From Bradyrhizobium sp. dw_411 (GTDB lineage Bacteria > Pseudomonadota > Alphaproteobacteria > Rhizobiales > Xanthobacteraceae): a DNA stretch of 64,000 nt. A model generated the notes under the pieces. The model searched no databases. It was not told the DNA's origin and worked only from the letters and a program-made list of their open reading frames with translations. A program made the translations under genes and the position numbers. How positions within the stretch are numbered: the stretch's first letter is position 1; every line of letters starts with the position of its first letter. The stretch covers positions 186,001-250,000 of the forward strand of contig NZ_JAAVUY010000010.1 in assembly GCF_018449695.1 (NCBI RefSeq). The letters are read 5' to 3'. Positions 50,734 through 59,079 of the stretch are shown in pieces.

Positions 50734-51224
50734 CACGCAGCTCCCTTGATGTTCTTGAGCTGCTCTGCCGTTGCCAGCGCCGCGCGCACCGGGCCGGCGT
50801 AGCCGGTACATCTACAGAGGTGCCCGGTGAGGGTTTCGCGCACTTCCTGCTCGGTAGGATCGGGATTGTCCGACAAGAGTTCGGTCAAACTCATGAGAAT
50901 CCCGGAGGTACAGAATCCGCATTGCAGGCCGTGGTGATCCTGAAAGGCCTGCTGGAGAGGGTTGAGACCTCCGGCAACGCTCAATCCCTCGACCGTCGTC
51001 AGCGTGCGGCCATTCATCTGGACCGCGAATGTCAGACAGGATCGGCCGGTACGACCATCGATCAGCACGGTGCAGGCCCCGCAGACTCCGTGTTCGCAGC
51101 CAAGGTGCGTCCCGGTGAGCCCGATTTCATGCCGAAGGAAATCGGCCAGCGTCATTCGCGCTTCGACATCGCGCGTGTACGTCTTGCCGTTGATATTGAC
51201 GGAAATCGAATGGGTTTTCGTCAC
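50733..51224 (-). CDS. Molybdenum hydroxylase small subunit, 2Fe-2S protein (CoxS-like)
   Basis: This is a 163-residue protein. The N-terminal plant-type cluster uses C43, C48, C51 and C63 (CEHGVCGAC plus a later Cys). The C-terminal cluster uses C102, C105, C137 and C139 (CGFC and CRC). The GTG at 51224 overlaps the medium-subunit stop by 4 nt, which supports it over an upstream ATG at 51260. It carries electrons from the Mo site of the large subunit to the FAD of the medium subunit. All eight cysteine ligands are present. Confidence 0.95.
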   Translation of the reverse strand: MTKTHSISVNINGKTYTRDVEARMTLADFLRHEIGLTGTHLGCEHGVCGACTVLIDGRTGRSCLTFAVQMNGRTLTTVEGLSVAGGLNPLQQAFQDHHGLQCGFCTSGILMSLTELLSDNPDPTEQEVRETLTGHLCRCTGYAGPVRAALATAEQLKNIKGAA

Positions 51225-52102
51225 GCCAGTTCTCTCTTTTTTGTCTTCATTCGCGACCACGCCTCATGCAGGGCGCGTGTCGTCAGAATGCGGGCAAGAT
51301 GCCGCCGGTAGGTCGCGTCGGCATGGATATCCGCGGTGGCTTCGATATCTGCCGCCAGATTGGCCGCGCGCGCGATCACGCTGTCGTCCAGACGTTGCCC
51401 CACCAGCGCGGCTTCCGCTTCATCGCGCCGGATGGGACGGTCGATGGCGCCGCAAAGCGCCACAGCCGCGCGTTCGATGACGCCATCGGGGTTCGCATCG
51501 AGCAGCACTGCAACGCCGACCACGGCAAAATCTCCGTGCCGCCGCGCATATTCGTGGAATGAATAGCCGTGCCCCTCGCGCCAGGGCCGGATGTGAACCG
51601 CGAGCAGGATCTCGTCATATCCCAGCGCGGTCGTCATGAAGCCGGCGCTGAATTCGCGCATCGGAACGATGCGCGTCCCGTTGGGTCCGGCGATTTCGAT
51701 CTCGGCATCAAGCGCAAGGCAGGCGGTCGGCAACTCGGCGGCCGGGTCCGCATGCGCCAAACTGCCGCCGAGGGTTCCCCGGTTGCGGGTCTGCCGGTGT
51801 CCGACATGGGCCAGAGCCGCCTTGATGAGCGGAATTTTGTTGGCGAGGGGATCCGAAAATTCGAGTTCGCGCTGACGCGTCATCGCGCCGATCCGCAGCG
51901 CTTGAGCATCGAAATGCAATCCCGACAGGCCGGCGATATTTCCGAGATCAATCAGATGATCCGGCATGGCGTAGCGAAAGTTCATCATCGCCACGAGGGA
52001 TTGGCCGCCCGCGATAATCTTTGCGTTATCGAGGGTCGAGATCATCGCGACGGCTTCATCGAGACTCGTCGGCGCATGGTATTCAAACGGCGCGGGCTTC
52101 AT
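51221..52102 (-). CDS. Molybdenum hydroxylase medium subunit, FAD-binding (CoxM-like)
   Basis: This is a 293-residue FAD-binding protein. FEYHAPTSLDEAVAMIST is the usual start, KIIAGGQSLVAMMNFRYAMPDHLIDLGNI is the FAD-binding loop, and HVGHRQTRNRGTLGGSLAHADPAAELP is the second FAD motif. The ATG at 52102 is preferred because homology starts there; an upstream ATG at 52156 has no ribosome site. It is first in the minus-strand operon, divergent from the IclR gene. Confidence 0.94.
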   Translation of the reverse strand: MKPAPFEYHAPTSLDEAVAMISTLDNAKIIAGGQSLVAMMNFRYAMPDHLIDLGNIAGLSGLHFDAQALRIGAMTRQRELEFSDPLANKIPLIKAALAHVGHRQTRNRGTLGGSLAHADPAAELPTACLALDAEIEIAGPNGTRIVPMREFSAGFMTTALGYDEILLAVHIRPWREGHGYSFHEYARRHGDFAVVGVAVLLDANPDGVIERAAVALCGAIDRPIRRDEAEAALVGQRLDDSVIARAANLAADIEATADIHADATYRRHLARILTTRALHEAWSRMKTKKRELA

Positions 52103-52217
52103 TGCCGGCCTGCCATTCGGTCCACGGATGTGGGCATCGAGACCTCCCAATCTCATTTTCGAAGACGGCTGTGCTCTAGCCGAGCGCGCCCGAGTTGATA
52201 CTCAGGTCGCGGTTTAA

Positions 52218-52238
52218 GCGTTCTCTTGTGAAGAACGC
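52218..52238. promoter_or_regulatory. Inverted repeat, candidate IclR-type operator 1
   Basis: The arms GCGTTCT (52218-52224) and AGAACGC (52232-52238) are perfect and flank a 7-nt spacer. It lies in the divergent region between coxM-like and IclR genes. A second repeat with the same GTTC/GAAC core and the same 7-nt spacer lies at 52325-52341, which suggests one regulator binds both. Confidence 0.65.
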
Positions 52239-52324
52239 GTGTTCCGTCCAAAGCCTATCTGGTCCGCTCGCCATGTCAACCGCTGCAATCATCTTTGGTT
52301 TCAGTTGACGAGAGGCCATTACCA

Positions 52325-52341
52325 TGTTCCATTAAAGAACA
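52325..52341. promoter_or_regulatory. Inverted repeat, candidate IclR-type operator 2
   Basis: Arms TGTTC (52325-52329) and GAACA (52337-52341) flank a 7-nt spacer. It sits 23 nt upstream of the IclR start codon, a position suited to autoregulation. Shares half-site core and spacing with the 52218-52238 repeat. Confidence 0.55.
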
Positions 52342-52363
52342 AGTGTTTCGTTGTAGAGAACGC

Positions 52364-53146
52364 ATGGACAGGAATCCGATAACCAAGGTACTGCGCGCCC
52401 TAAGCCGGCTGATCCAGGAGCCGTCCGGTTTGATCGGCGTGCGGGAGATGGCGGCGGGGATGGGTGTATCGCCCAGCAGTGCCCACCGACTCCTGACCGC
52501 GCTGGCGGACGAAGGGTTCGTTCGGCAGGATGCCGCGTCCTCGAAATATCTTTTGGGCGTGGAATTCTATCGCCTCGCCAATATCGCGGCGGCGAAGGCG
52601 CCGATTCGTCAGGCGGCGCTAAAGCACATGCAGCGTCTGGTCGATGCCTGTAACGAGACCGCGCTGCTCGGCATCTACGACGACCTTAAGCAGGAAATGA
52701 TCTTTGCCGCGCGGGTGGAGTCCAAGCATTCCCTGCGCTATGCGGTTGATCTCAATCAGTGGATACCGGTTTATGCCGGCGCCAGCGGACTGGCCATCAT
52801 GGCCTTTCTTTCCGACAGCGAGATTGAATCGATCATTGCCCGCACCCGGCTCATGCCGTTGACCGACTTGTCGATCACGGAGCCCTACCGCCTTCAGATG
52901 GAATTGCAGAAGATCAGGGCGCGTGGTGCGGCCGTTTCGCGCGGTCATCGCGTGCAAGGCGCCGTTGGCCTTGCCGCGCCCATTTTTGGGCCGAGCGGCA
53001 AAGTGGTCGGCGACGTTTGCCTTACCATTCCGGAGCAACGCTTCGATGCGATGGCGGAAGATCATATCCTTGATCTTTTGCGGGCGTGCGCCCTGTCCAT
53101 CACTGAGGAAATAGGCGGCCGCATCACAGACAAGCAGGCGGCCTGA
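52364..53146 (+). CDS. IclR-family transcriptional regulator
   Basis: This is a 260-residue protein. The N-terminal winged helix is LIGVREMAAGMGVSPSSAHRLLTALADEGFVRQD, followed by an IclR effector domain including YAGASGLAIMAFLSDSEIESII and GAVGLAAPIFGPSGKVVGDVCLTIPEQRF. Many relatives control aromatic-acid catabolism. It is divergent from the Mo-hydroxylase operon and is followed by an MFS transporter, with two GTTC/GAAC palindromes in its promoter region. A longer in-frame start at 52295 would cover an operator repeat and is rejected. Confidence 0.92.
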   Translation: MDRNPITKVLRALSRLIQEPSGLIGVREMAAGMGVSPSSAHRLLTALADEGFVRQDAASSKYLLGVEFYRLANIAAAKAPIRQAALKHMQRLVDACNETALLGIYDDLKQEMIFAARVESKHSLRYAVDLNQWIPVYAGASGLAIMAFLSDSEIESIIARTRLMPLTDLSITEPYRLQMELQKIRARGAAVSRGHRVQGAVGLAAPIFGPSGKVVGDVCLTIPEQRFDAMAEDHILDLLRACALSITEEIGGRITDKQAA

Positions 53147-53244
53147 AACTCACCGGCAAGTGAGAACCACACGGTTTTTATAAACGAAAGCGGCCAAAAG
53201 AGCCGCCCTAACGATAGACGCATATGGCGTCAGGGAAACGCAAC

Positions 53245-54522
53245 ATGGCATACGTAACGGCTACGAACGTCGCCGACGAATCGAAAATCACGTCCTATCA
53301 GTGGCTCTGTTTGTTTTCGGCCTTCGCGGGCTGGATGTTCGATTCGATGGATCTGAACCTGTTTACGCTCGTGCTGTTTCCGAGCGTAGCCAGCCTGACG
53401 AAACTCACCAATCCCGCCGAAATCGCCCGCTATGGCGGTTACATCATGGCCATCAAGCTATTGTGCTGGGGCCTCGGCGGCATCCTCTTTGGAGTCGTGG
53501 CCGATCGCATCGGGCGCTCCCGCACCATGGTAATCACCATCATCATCTATGCGGTCTTCACCGGCTTGAGCGGGCTGGCGCAGGACTGGATTCAACTGGC
53601 GGCGTTGCAGGCGATTGCCGGTTTCGGCATCGGGGGCGAATGGGCCGCGGGCGCATCATTGATCGCGGAGAGCTGGCCGGAAAAGCATAGAGCTCGCGCC
53701 ATGCAAATCATGCAGATGGCGTTTGCGTTCGGCTTTTTCGCCGCGGCGCTCGACAACCTTCTTCTTGGCCCCATCAGTTGGCGCTGGGTGCTGGCGGCTG
53801 GCGCGCTGCCCGCCGTGTTGAGCCTTCTCATCAGGTTTTTCGTTCCCGAGCCGGAGCGTTGGGTTGCGGTCCGTAAACGCGATGGCGGCCAAACGACCGC
53901 CGCGCAGACGTTTGCCGCGATCTTCAAGCCGAATATGCGTCGCCGGACGATTGTCGGAGCGATCGTCGCATCTTCGGTCATGATCGGCTGCTGGGGCGGC
54001 CTCACTCTGCTGCCGAGCTGGATACAGCAACTCGTGCGCGCCAGCGGCGGCACCAACGGCGTATCGACGATCAGTTATGCCTTCATGCTGATGATGGTCG
54101 GGGCCGCCCTGGGCTACGCCAGTCTGATCTGGATCACAGACTGGCTCGGCCGGCGGGGCGCGTATTTTGTCTTCAATATCTGCTCGCTTGCTTCATCGCT
54201 CTATCTATTCTGGTTCGTCAAGGACCTTCCGACGCTGCTATGGTTCATGCTGATCTACGGGTATTTCGTGATCGGCGGTTTCGGGACCTTTGCCGTGTAC
54301 TTGCCCGAACTTTTTCCGACCCGCATCAGGGCCACGGGTCAGGGATTTTGCTGGAACGCCGCACGCTGCGCCACTGCCATTGGACCGCTGATCGCGGGAT
54401 GGCTGGTCGCGGAGTTCGGTTCGTTTCCTGCCGCTGCCGCGGCGGTGTCGTTCGCCTATGTGGTCGGCGCGGTGGTGATCTGGTTTGGGCCGGAAACACG
54501 CGGTGTTCCGCTGGAGGATTAA
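53245..54522 (+). CDS. MFS transporter, metabolite:proton symporter (aromatic-acid transporter-like)
   Basis: This is a 425-residue, 12-helix transporter. WMFDSMDLNLFTLVLFPSV in helix 1 and GVVADRIGRSRTMV (motif A) match the AAHS and MHS-like groups that import aromatic or dicarboxylic acids. GGEWAAGASLIAESWPEKHRA is a typical conserved loop. The ATG at 53245 has AGGG upstream. A 5-bp hairpin (GCGGC/GCCGC at 53190-53206) lies between it and the IclR gene. Likely takes up the substrate of the Mo hydroxylase. Confidence 0.88.
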   Translation: MAYVTATNVADESKITSYQWLCLFSAFAGWMFDSMDLNLFTLVLFPSVASLTKLTNPAEIARYGGYIMAIKLLCWGLGGILFGVVADRIGRSRTMVITIIIYAVFTGLSGLAQDWIQLAALQAIAGFGIGGEWAAGASLIAESWPEKHRARAMQIMQMAFAFGFFAAALDNLLLGPISWRWVLAAGALPAVLSLLIRFFVPEPERWVAVRKRDGGQTTAAQTFAAIFKPNMRRRTIVGAIVASSVMIGCWGGLTLLPSWIQQLVRASGGTNGVSTISYAFMLMMVGAALGYASLIWITDWLGRRGAYFVFNICSLASSLYLFWFVKDLPTLLWFMLIYGYFVIGGFGTFAVYLPELFPTRIRATGQGFCWNAARCATAIGPLIAGWLVAEFGSFPAAAAAVSFAYVVGAVVIWFGPETRGVPLED

Positions 54523-54546
54523 TTTCGACGGCAGCTAGCGCCGTTG

Positions 54547-55440
54547 TCAGGTTCGCACAGCGCGCGCAACTTCGATGAAGTTGCGCACCAGCGCGGAAGG
54601 ATTGTCGCGTCGATAGACCAGCGTGAGCGGCATCGGCGGGAGCGCGCCGCGAACCAGTTTGCGATAGACGACGCTTTCATGGTGCAGCGCGCGCATCGAC
54701 TCAGGCACCAATGAAATGCCTTGTCCGGCCGCGACCAGGTTGATCGCGGTGATGATGCGCGGGACTTGTTCCGCCACGTGCGGCTCAAAACCAGATTGGC
54801 GCAGCGCGCTCATCAGCACTTCGAAGATTCCAAAACCGTCCGGGCGCCGGTAGAGCACGAGGCGTTCCTGCATCAGCACCGACAGCGCAACCGGTGCGGC
54901 TGAGCGGGCGAGTCGATGATCCCTCGGCAGCGCCGCGACGAAGGCTTCCTCATGCAAGACATGGCTCTCAAGCGCAGGCAGGCCTGAACTGATGACGCGG
55001 ACGAACGCCATGTCGAGGCGCTTTTCATCGACGCCGGAAAGCAACTCGAACGTCTCGCGCTCTTCCACGTCGAAGGTGGCCAGCGGATAAGCCTGACGGA
55101 ACGCACGGATCAGCTTGGGCGCCAGATGATGAAGCGATGCGGAGCTGGTGAATCCGCAGGCGACGTGGCCCTGTTCACCGCGATCAAAGCGCCGCACCCG
55201 CACGATCGCGGCGGCGGCGCTGTCGAGGGTATGGCGTGCATCTTCCAGGAATTGCTTGCCGGCGGCATTGAGAACAACGCGCTTGGCGACACGATCGAAC
55301 AGCCGCACGCCGAGTTCGTCCTCCAGGCTGCGGATTTGCTGGCTCAGCGGCGGTTGTTCCATGTTGAGCCGCTGAGCGGCGCGCGTGACCGAGCCTTCCT
55401 CGGCGACCGCCACGAAATAGCGCAAATGCCTGAGCTCCAC
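54547..55440 (-). CDS. LysR-family transcriptional regulator
   Basis: This is a 297-residue protein. The N-terminal helix-turn-helix reads MELRHLRYFVAVAEEGSVTRAAQRLNMEQPPLSQQIRSLEDELGVRLFDR. The effector domain (about residues 90-290) follows, with the two lobes typical of BenM/CatR-like regulators. It is divergent from the NicC-like monooxygenase gene, and a T-N11-A palindrome lies between them. It likely activates the monooxygenase and downstream MFS gene when the substrate or an intermediate binds. Confidence 0.94.
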   Translation of the reverse strand: MELRHLRYFVAVAEEGSVTRAAQRLNMEQPPLSQQIRSLEDELGVRLFDRVAKRVVLNAAGKQFLEDARHTLDSAAAAIVRVRRFDRGEQGHVACGFTSSASLHHLAPKLIRAFRQAYPLATFDVEERETFELLSGVDEKRLDMAFVRVISSGLPALESHVLHEEAFVAALPRDHRLARSAAPVALSVLMQERLVLYRRPDGFGIFEVLMSALRQSGFEPHVAEQVPRIITAINLVAAGQGISLVPESMRALHHESVVYRKLVRGALPPMPLTLVYRRDNPSALVRNFIEVARAVRT

Positions 55441-55474
55441 GGCGTTTTCTCCTGCACAATATATACTTATTAAA

Positions 55475-55487
55475 TATCAACTTGATA
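55475..55487. promoter_or_regulatory. LysR T-N11-A box
   Basis: TATCAA-C-TTGATA is a perfect 13-bp palindrome with T and A at the ends (the LysR consensus form). It lies in an AT-rich stretch between the LysR start and the monooxygenase start, as expected for a regulator-controlled divergent promoter. Confidence 0.75.
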
Positions 55488-55579
55488 GCAAAGATATATT
55501 TTACATACCTAGGGGCAAGGCCGATGTTGGGGCTGAATGGAGACGCACAACAGTCTCCGCGATGAGGAGTTCAGGGATC

Positions 55580-56749
55580 ATGGCCACCCCCAAAATTGCA
55601 ATCGTCGGCGCCGGCATGGGTGGCATGGCCGCCGCCGGCACGCTCCAGCAGGCGGGTATCGACGTCCAGGTTTACGAGCAGGCGCACCAGTTCGGCCGGA
55701 TCGGCGCCGGCATCCAGATGCTGCCGAACTCGATGAAGGTGCTACGCGGCATCGGCGTCGAGGATACGCTGCGCGCGCATGCCTTTGCGCCGTACTCCCA
55801 TCTCAATCGCGTTGGCGATACCGGTGAGGTCAAGCGCGAGTTGCCGATGCCGGAAGATCTCTACGGCGCGCCGTTCCTCTGCATGCATCGCGCTGACCTG
55901 CATGAGGCGCTGACCTCGATCGTGCCGAGCGATATCATTCACCTGAACAAGAAACTGGTCGGGCTCGAACAAAACGGCGGCCCGGTGACGCTGTCCTTTG
56001 CGGATGGAACGACGGCCAAGGCGGATGCCGTGATCGGCGCCGACGGCGTGCACTCCATCGTGCGCGATATCATCATCGGACCGGACAAGCCGATCCATCG
56101 CGGCCGCATCGCCTACCGTTCCGTGTTCAAGTCAAATCTGATGCCAAAGGAGATTTCGATCTCGCGCACCAAATGGTGGGGCGAGGATCGTCACATCGTG
56201 ATCTACTACACCACCAAGGATCGCAGCGATCTTTACTTCGTCACCAGCGTGCCGGAGCCGGCGGATTGGGTGACCAAGGAATCATGGTCGGCGAAGGGCG
56301 ACGTCAAGGAATTGCGCGCAGCCTATGCCGGCTTCCATCCCGAGGTTCGGATGGTGCTCGACGCCTGCCCGGATTGTCACAAATGGGCGATCCTCGAGCG
56401 CGAGCCGCTGCCGAACTGGAGCCAGGGCAGGGTCGTGTTGATCGGTGACGCCTGTCACCCGATGACACCTTATATGGCACAGGGTGCGGCGACCTCGATC
56501 GAAGACGCCGCGGTGCTGGCGCGCTGCCTGAAAGACGTGTCGATCGATGGAATCGAAAAGGCTTTCAAGCGCTTCGAGGCGCATCGCAAGCCGCGCACCT
56601 CCAAGATCCAGCAAATATCCAGCGCCAACACCTGGATGAGCGGCGGCAATGACGATCCAAGCTGGCTCTATGGCTACGATGCCTGGAACATTTCGCTCGA
56701 TGAGCCCGCTCCTACGCCAGGCGCCACCCAGAAACCGGCTGCGGCGTGA
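55580..56749 (+). CDS. FAD-dependent monooxygenase, NicC (6-hydroxynicotinate 3-monooxygenase)-like
   Basis: This is a 389-residue class A flavin monooxygenase. KIAIVGAGMGGMAAAGTLQQAGIDVQVYEQA is the Rossmann FAD site and GRVVLIGDACHPMTPYMAQGAATSIEDAAVLARC is the GD motif. KWWGEDRHIVIYYTTKDRSDLYFVTSVPEP and the ANTWM...DPSWLYGYDAW end strongly resemble Pseudomonas NicC, which decarboxylates and hydroxylates 6-hydroxynicotinate. Salicylate hydroxylase-like activity is the alternative. The ATG at 55580 is preferred to 55562 since AGGG lies just upstream. Confidence 0.88.
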   Translation: MATPKIAIVGAGMGGMAAAGTLQQAGIDVQVYEQAHQFGRIGAGIQMLPNSMKVLRGIGVEDTLRAHAFAPYSHLNRVGDTGEVKRELPMPEDLYGAPFLCMHRADLHEALTSIVPSDIIHLNKKLVGLEQNGGPVTLSFADGTTAKADAVIGADGVHSIVRDIIIGPDKPIHRGRIAYRSVFKSNLMPKEISISRTKWWGEDRHIVIYYTTKDRSDLYFVTSVPEPADWVTKESWSAKGDVKELRAAYAGFHPEVRMVLDACPDCHKWAILEREPLPNWSQGRVVLIGDACHPMTPYMAQGAATSIEDAAVLARCLKDVSIDGIEKAFKRFEAHRKPRTSKIQQISSANTWMSGGNDDPSWLYGYDAWNISLDEPAPTPGATQKPAAA

Positions 56750-56852
56750 GTGGATCAAATGACTTCCACCGCAGCAAACAGGTTGGCTTGCATGTGACGC
56801 GTATTGACCGATAGGGTTGGACCGAAAAAATAGAACAAGCGGGAGAAAACCT

Positions 56853-58268
56853 TTGTCAGTCGCCAACGCGGAGCCGCGGTCCGAGGCTCCCGCCATTTCC
56901 TCATCCGCGTCCGAGGATGCCGCCACTTCCCTGATCGTTCGTATGGAACAGGTGCCGACGTCGCGCTGGTTCGTTCGCGCCCGCGTCGTGATGGGCAGTG
57001 CGACATTCTTCGATGCGTTCAATGCGCTGTCGATCGCCTTCGTGCTGCCGATTCTGGTGCCGCTGTGGCATATTACGGCGCCGGAAATCGGATTCCTGAT
57101 CGGCGCCAGCTATGTCGGTCAGATCATCGGCGCGCTGGCTTTCAGTTGGGCGGCCGAGCGTTACGGCCGCGTGCCCTGCGCCGCAGCAGCTACCGCGATC
57201 TACGCGATCATGAGTCTCGCCTGCGCCGGCGCCTGGAGTTTTGGCGTTCTGCTGGCTTTCCGATTCATTCAAGGCATCGGCGTCGGCGGCGAGATGCCGG
57301 TTGCGGCCGTGTATATCAGCGAACTGTCCAAGGCCCGCGGCCGTGGGCGTTTCTTCATGCTGTACGAGATGATCTTCCCGATCGGCCTGATGGTGACGGG
57401 CCAGGTCGGTGCGATCCTGGTGCCGCTATGGGGATGGCAGATCATGTTCCTGATCGGAGGCATTCCCGGATTGATCATCGCGGTCATGCTGTTGCGACTG
57501 CCGGAATCCCCGCGCTGGCTGATCGGCAAGGGCCGTCTGGCGGAAGCCGAAAAGGTCGTGAGGCGATTGGAGGCGGCCGCCACCGGCGCGGCGCCATCCG
57601 CCATACCGCCTGTTGTGACGATGCCGGCACAAGTCCCGGTTCCGCCGCGCTCGCGTGGCAGTTGGGGCGAGTTGCTGTCGCCAGCCTATCGCAGTCGTAC
57701 GCTGGTCGTCTGGGTGCTGTGGGCTACGGCGTATCTGGTCGCCAACAGCCTCAACAACTGGCTGCCGACACTTTATACGACCGTCTATCACCTCGATCTG
57801 AAGCCGGCATTGCGTGCAGCTTCCATGACCAATGTCGCTCAGGTCGTGCTGGTGCTGGTGTGCGCGATAGTGATTGATCGCACCGGCCGCAAATACTGGA
57901 TGATGGGTGCGTTCGGGCTTGGCGCCGTGTTGTTGAGCGTGCTGGCTTTCGGCGGGACGCAGGATGTGTCCTGGGTGATCGTCTTCAGCACACTCAGCTA
58001 TGGACTGGTCGGCTCCATCGCCGCCGTGGTCTATCTCTATACGCCAGAGATTTATCCGACCCGGATGCGCGCGATCGGAACCGGGGTTGCGACCTCATGG
58101 CTGCGGGTCGCCTCGGCGATCGGGCCGACCCTGGTCGGCTTCATGCTTGCCAAAGGCGGCGTCGACTCGGTGTTCCTGATGTTCGCCGGTGTCGCCATAT
58201 TGGGATTGGTGGCCGCGACCCAAATGATCGAGACGCGCAACCTCCGGCTTGAGGATATCGCGCGCTGA
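56853..58268 (+). CDS. MFS transporter, sugar-porter/NiaP-like
   Basis: This is a 471-residue, 12-helix transporter. The SWAAERYGRVPCAAAATAIYA motif A-like loop, ELSKARGRGRFFMLYEMIFPIG and LRLPESPRWLIGKGRLAEAEKVVRRLEAA blocks match the sugar-porter-like MFS group that includes the niacin transporter NiaP and several aromatic-acid transporters. No ATG fits before residue about 30; the TTG at 56853 has GGGAGA 7 nt upstream and is chosen, with a TTG at 56817 as alternative. Follows the NicC-like gene and probably imports its substrate. Confidence 0.85.
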   Translation: MSVANAEPRSEAPAISSSASEDAATSLIVRMEQVPTSRWFVRARVVMGSATFFDAFNALSIAFVLPILVPLWHITAPEIGFLIGASYVGQIIGALAFSWAAERYGRVPCAAAATAIYAIMSLACAGAWSFGVLLAFRFIQGIGVGGEMPVAAVYISELSKARGRGRFFMLYEMIFPIGLMVTGQVGAILVPLWGWQIMFLIGGIPGLIIAVMLLRLPESPRWLIGKGRLAEAEKVVRRLEAAATGAAPSAIPPVVTMPAQVPVPPRSRGSWGELLSPAYRSRTLVVWVLWATAYLVANSLNNWLPTLYTTVYHLDLKPALRAASMTNVAQVVLVLVCAIVIDRTGRKYWMMGAFGLGAVLLSVLAFGGTQDVSWVIVFSTLSYGLVGSIAAVVYLYTPEIYPTRMRAIGTGVATSWLRVASAIGPTLVGFMLAKGGVDSVFLMFAGVAILGLVAATQMIETRNLRLEDIAR

Positions 58269-58306
58269 CGGCAGGCGTTCGAGAAGGCCGCGACCGCGGC
58301 GCGCCG

Positions 58307-58909
58307 TCAGGGCTGATGCCGCCGGGTGATCGCAACCTGTGCGGCCTGCGCATAAAGGCTCGAGATCAAATCGAGCTGGATGCTGGTGGTCTCGGACTTT
58401 GCAGCCCAGCCGTCGAGCGCCTCGAGCATCGGCGGCAACGTCGCGGCCCGCAACGCGGCATAGGCTTCGGTGACGGAATAGCCGGTCGCGGTGGCGCGGT
58501 AGCGCGTCTCCTTGCGCGATGAACTGCCTTCGGTTTCGATCAGGCCCACGCGAACCAGCTTGCGCGTGGCGTATTGCAGATTGGGGACATCGACGCGGTT
58601 GAGCAATTGGCCGATCTCCGATAGCCGCTTCGGCTCATCGCCCATCCGGACCACATTGAGCACGGCGACGTCGTCGCCGGTGAGCGGCACGTCGCAGACA
58701 GCGGCGAGACACGCCGCTTTCCAGCGGTAATAGGCTTGCGCCAACCGCTCCAGTCCGAATTCGAAATCCGATAGACGCCGTTCCGTCTCGGTGCGCGCGA
58801 GATGCCAGGACCCCGGCCGTTCGACGACGGCAGGTTGGGCTTTCGGCTTCGCGGTTCTGTTCGCCGTCCTGCCGGTTTTCTTCGGCGCAATATTGGTAGC
58901 TCTCTTCAA
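58307..58909 (-). CDS. MarR-like winged-helix regulator
   Basis: This is a 200-residue protein (or 217 if the ATG at 58960 is used). A basic N-terminus (about residues 1-35) precedes a winged-helix domain with LTGDDVAVLNVVRMGDEPKRLSEIGQLLNRVDVPNLQYATRKLVRVGLIETEGSSSRKETRYRATATGYSV. It matches the COG5631-type predicted MarR-like regulators. The TTG at 58909 has GGGAGA upstream and is preferred to the ATG, which has no ribosome site. It is divergent from the dienelactone hydrolase fusion gene, which it probably controls. Confidence 0.82.
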   Translation of the reverse strand: MKRATNIAPKKTGRTANRTAKPKAQPAVVERPGSWHLARTETERRLSDFEFGLERLAQAYYRWKAACLAAVCDVPLTGDDVAVLNVVRMGDEPKRLSEIGQLLNRVDVPNLQYATRKLVRVGLIETEGSSSRKETRYRATATGYSVTEAYAALRAATLPPMLEALDGWAAKSETTSIQLDLISSLYAQAAQVAITRRHQP

Positions 58910-59079
58910 AACAGTCTCCCGATGTCGCGTGCGCTCAAGGCGTAGGCAACCCATGCTCAATCTATGCTATTTACAATTGGGAATCTTACATTAAAAATTC
59001 AATTAAGAAAGCACGATGAAGTGGCAGCACGAAATCGTAGTGGCTCCGCGCAAAGGCGAGCATTTGGAGGGGTAATACA

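Noticed and set aside
48385..52102. Aerobic carbon monoxide dehydrogenase
   Set aside because: Gene order and CoxG fit, but the active-site AYXCSFR motif is absent (PVRGAGRP is present) and the operon holds CoA-type enzymes. Annotated as a general molybdenum hydroxylase.
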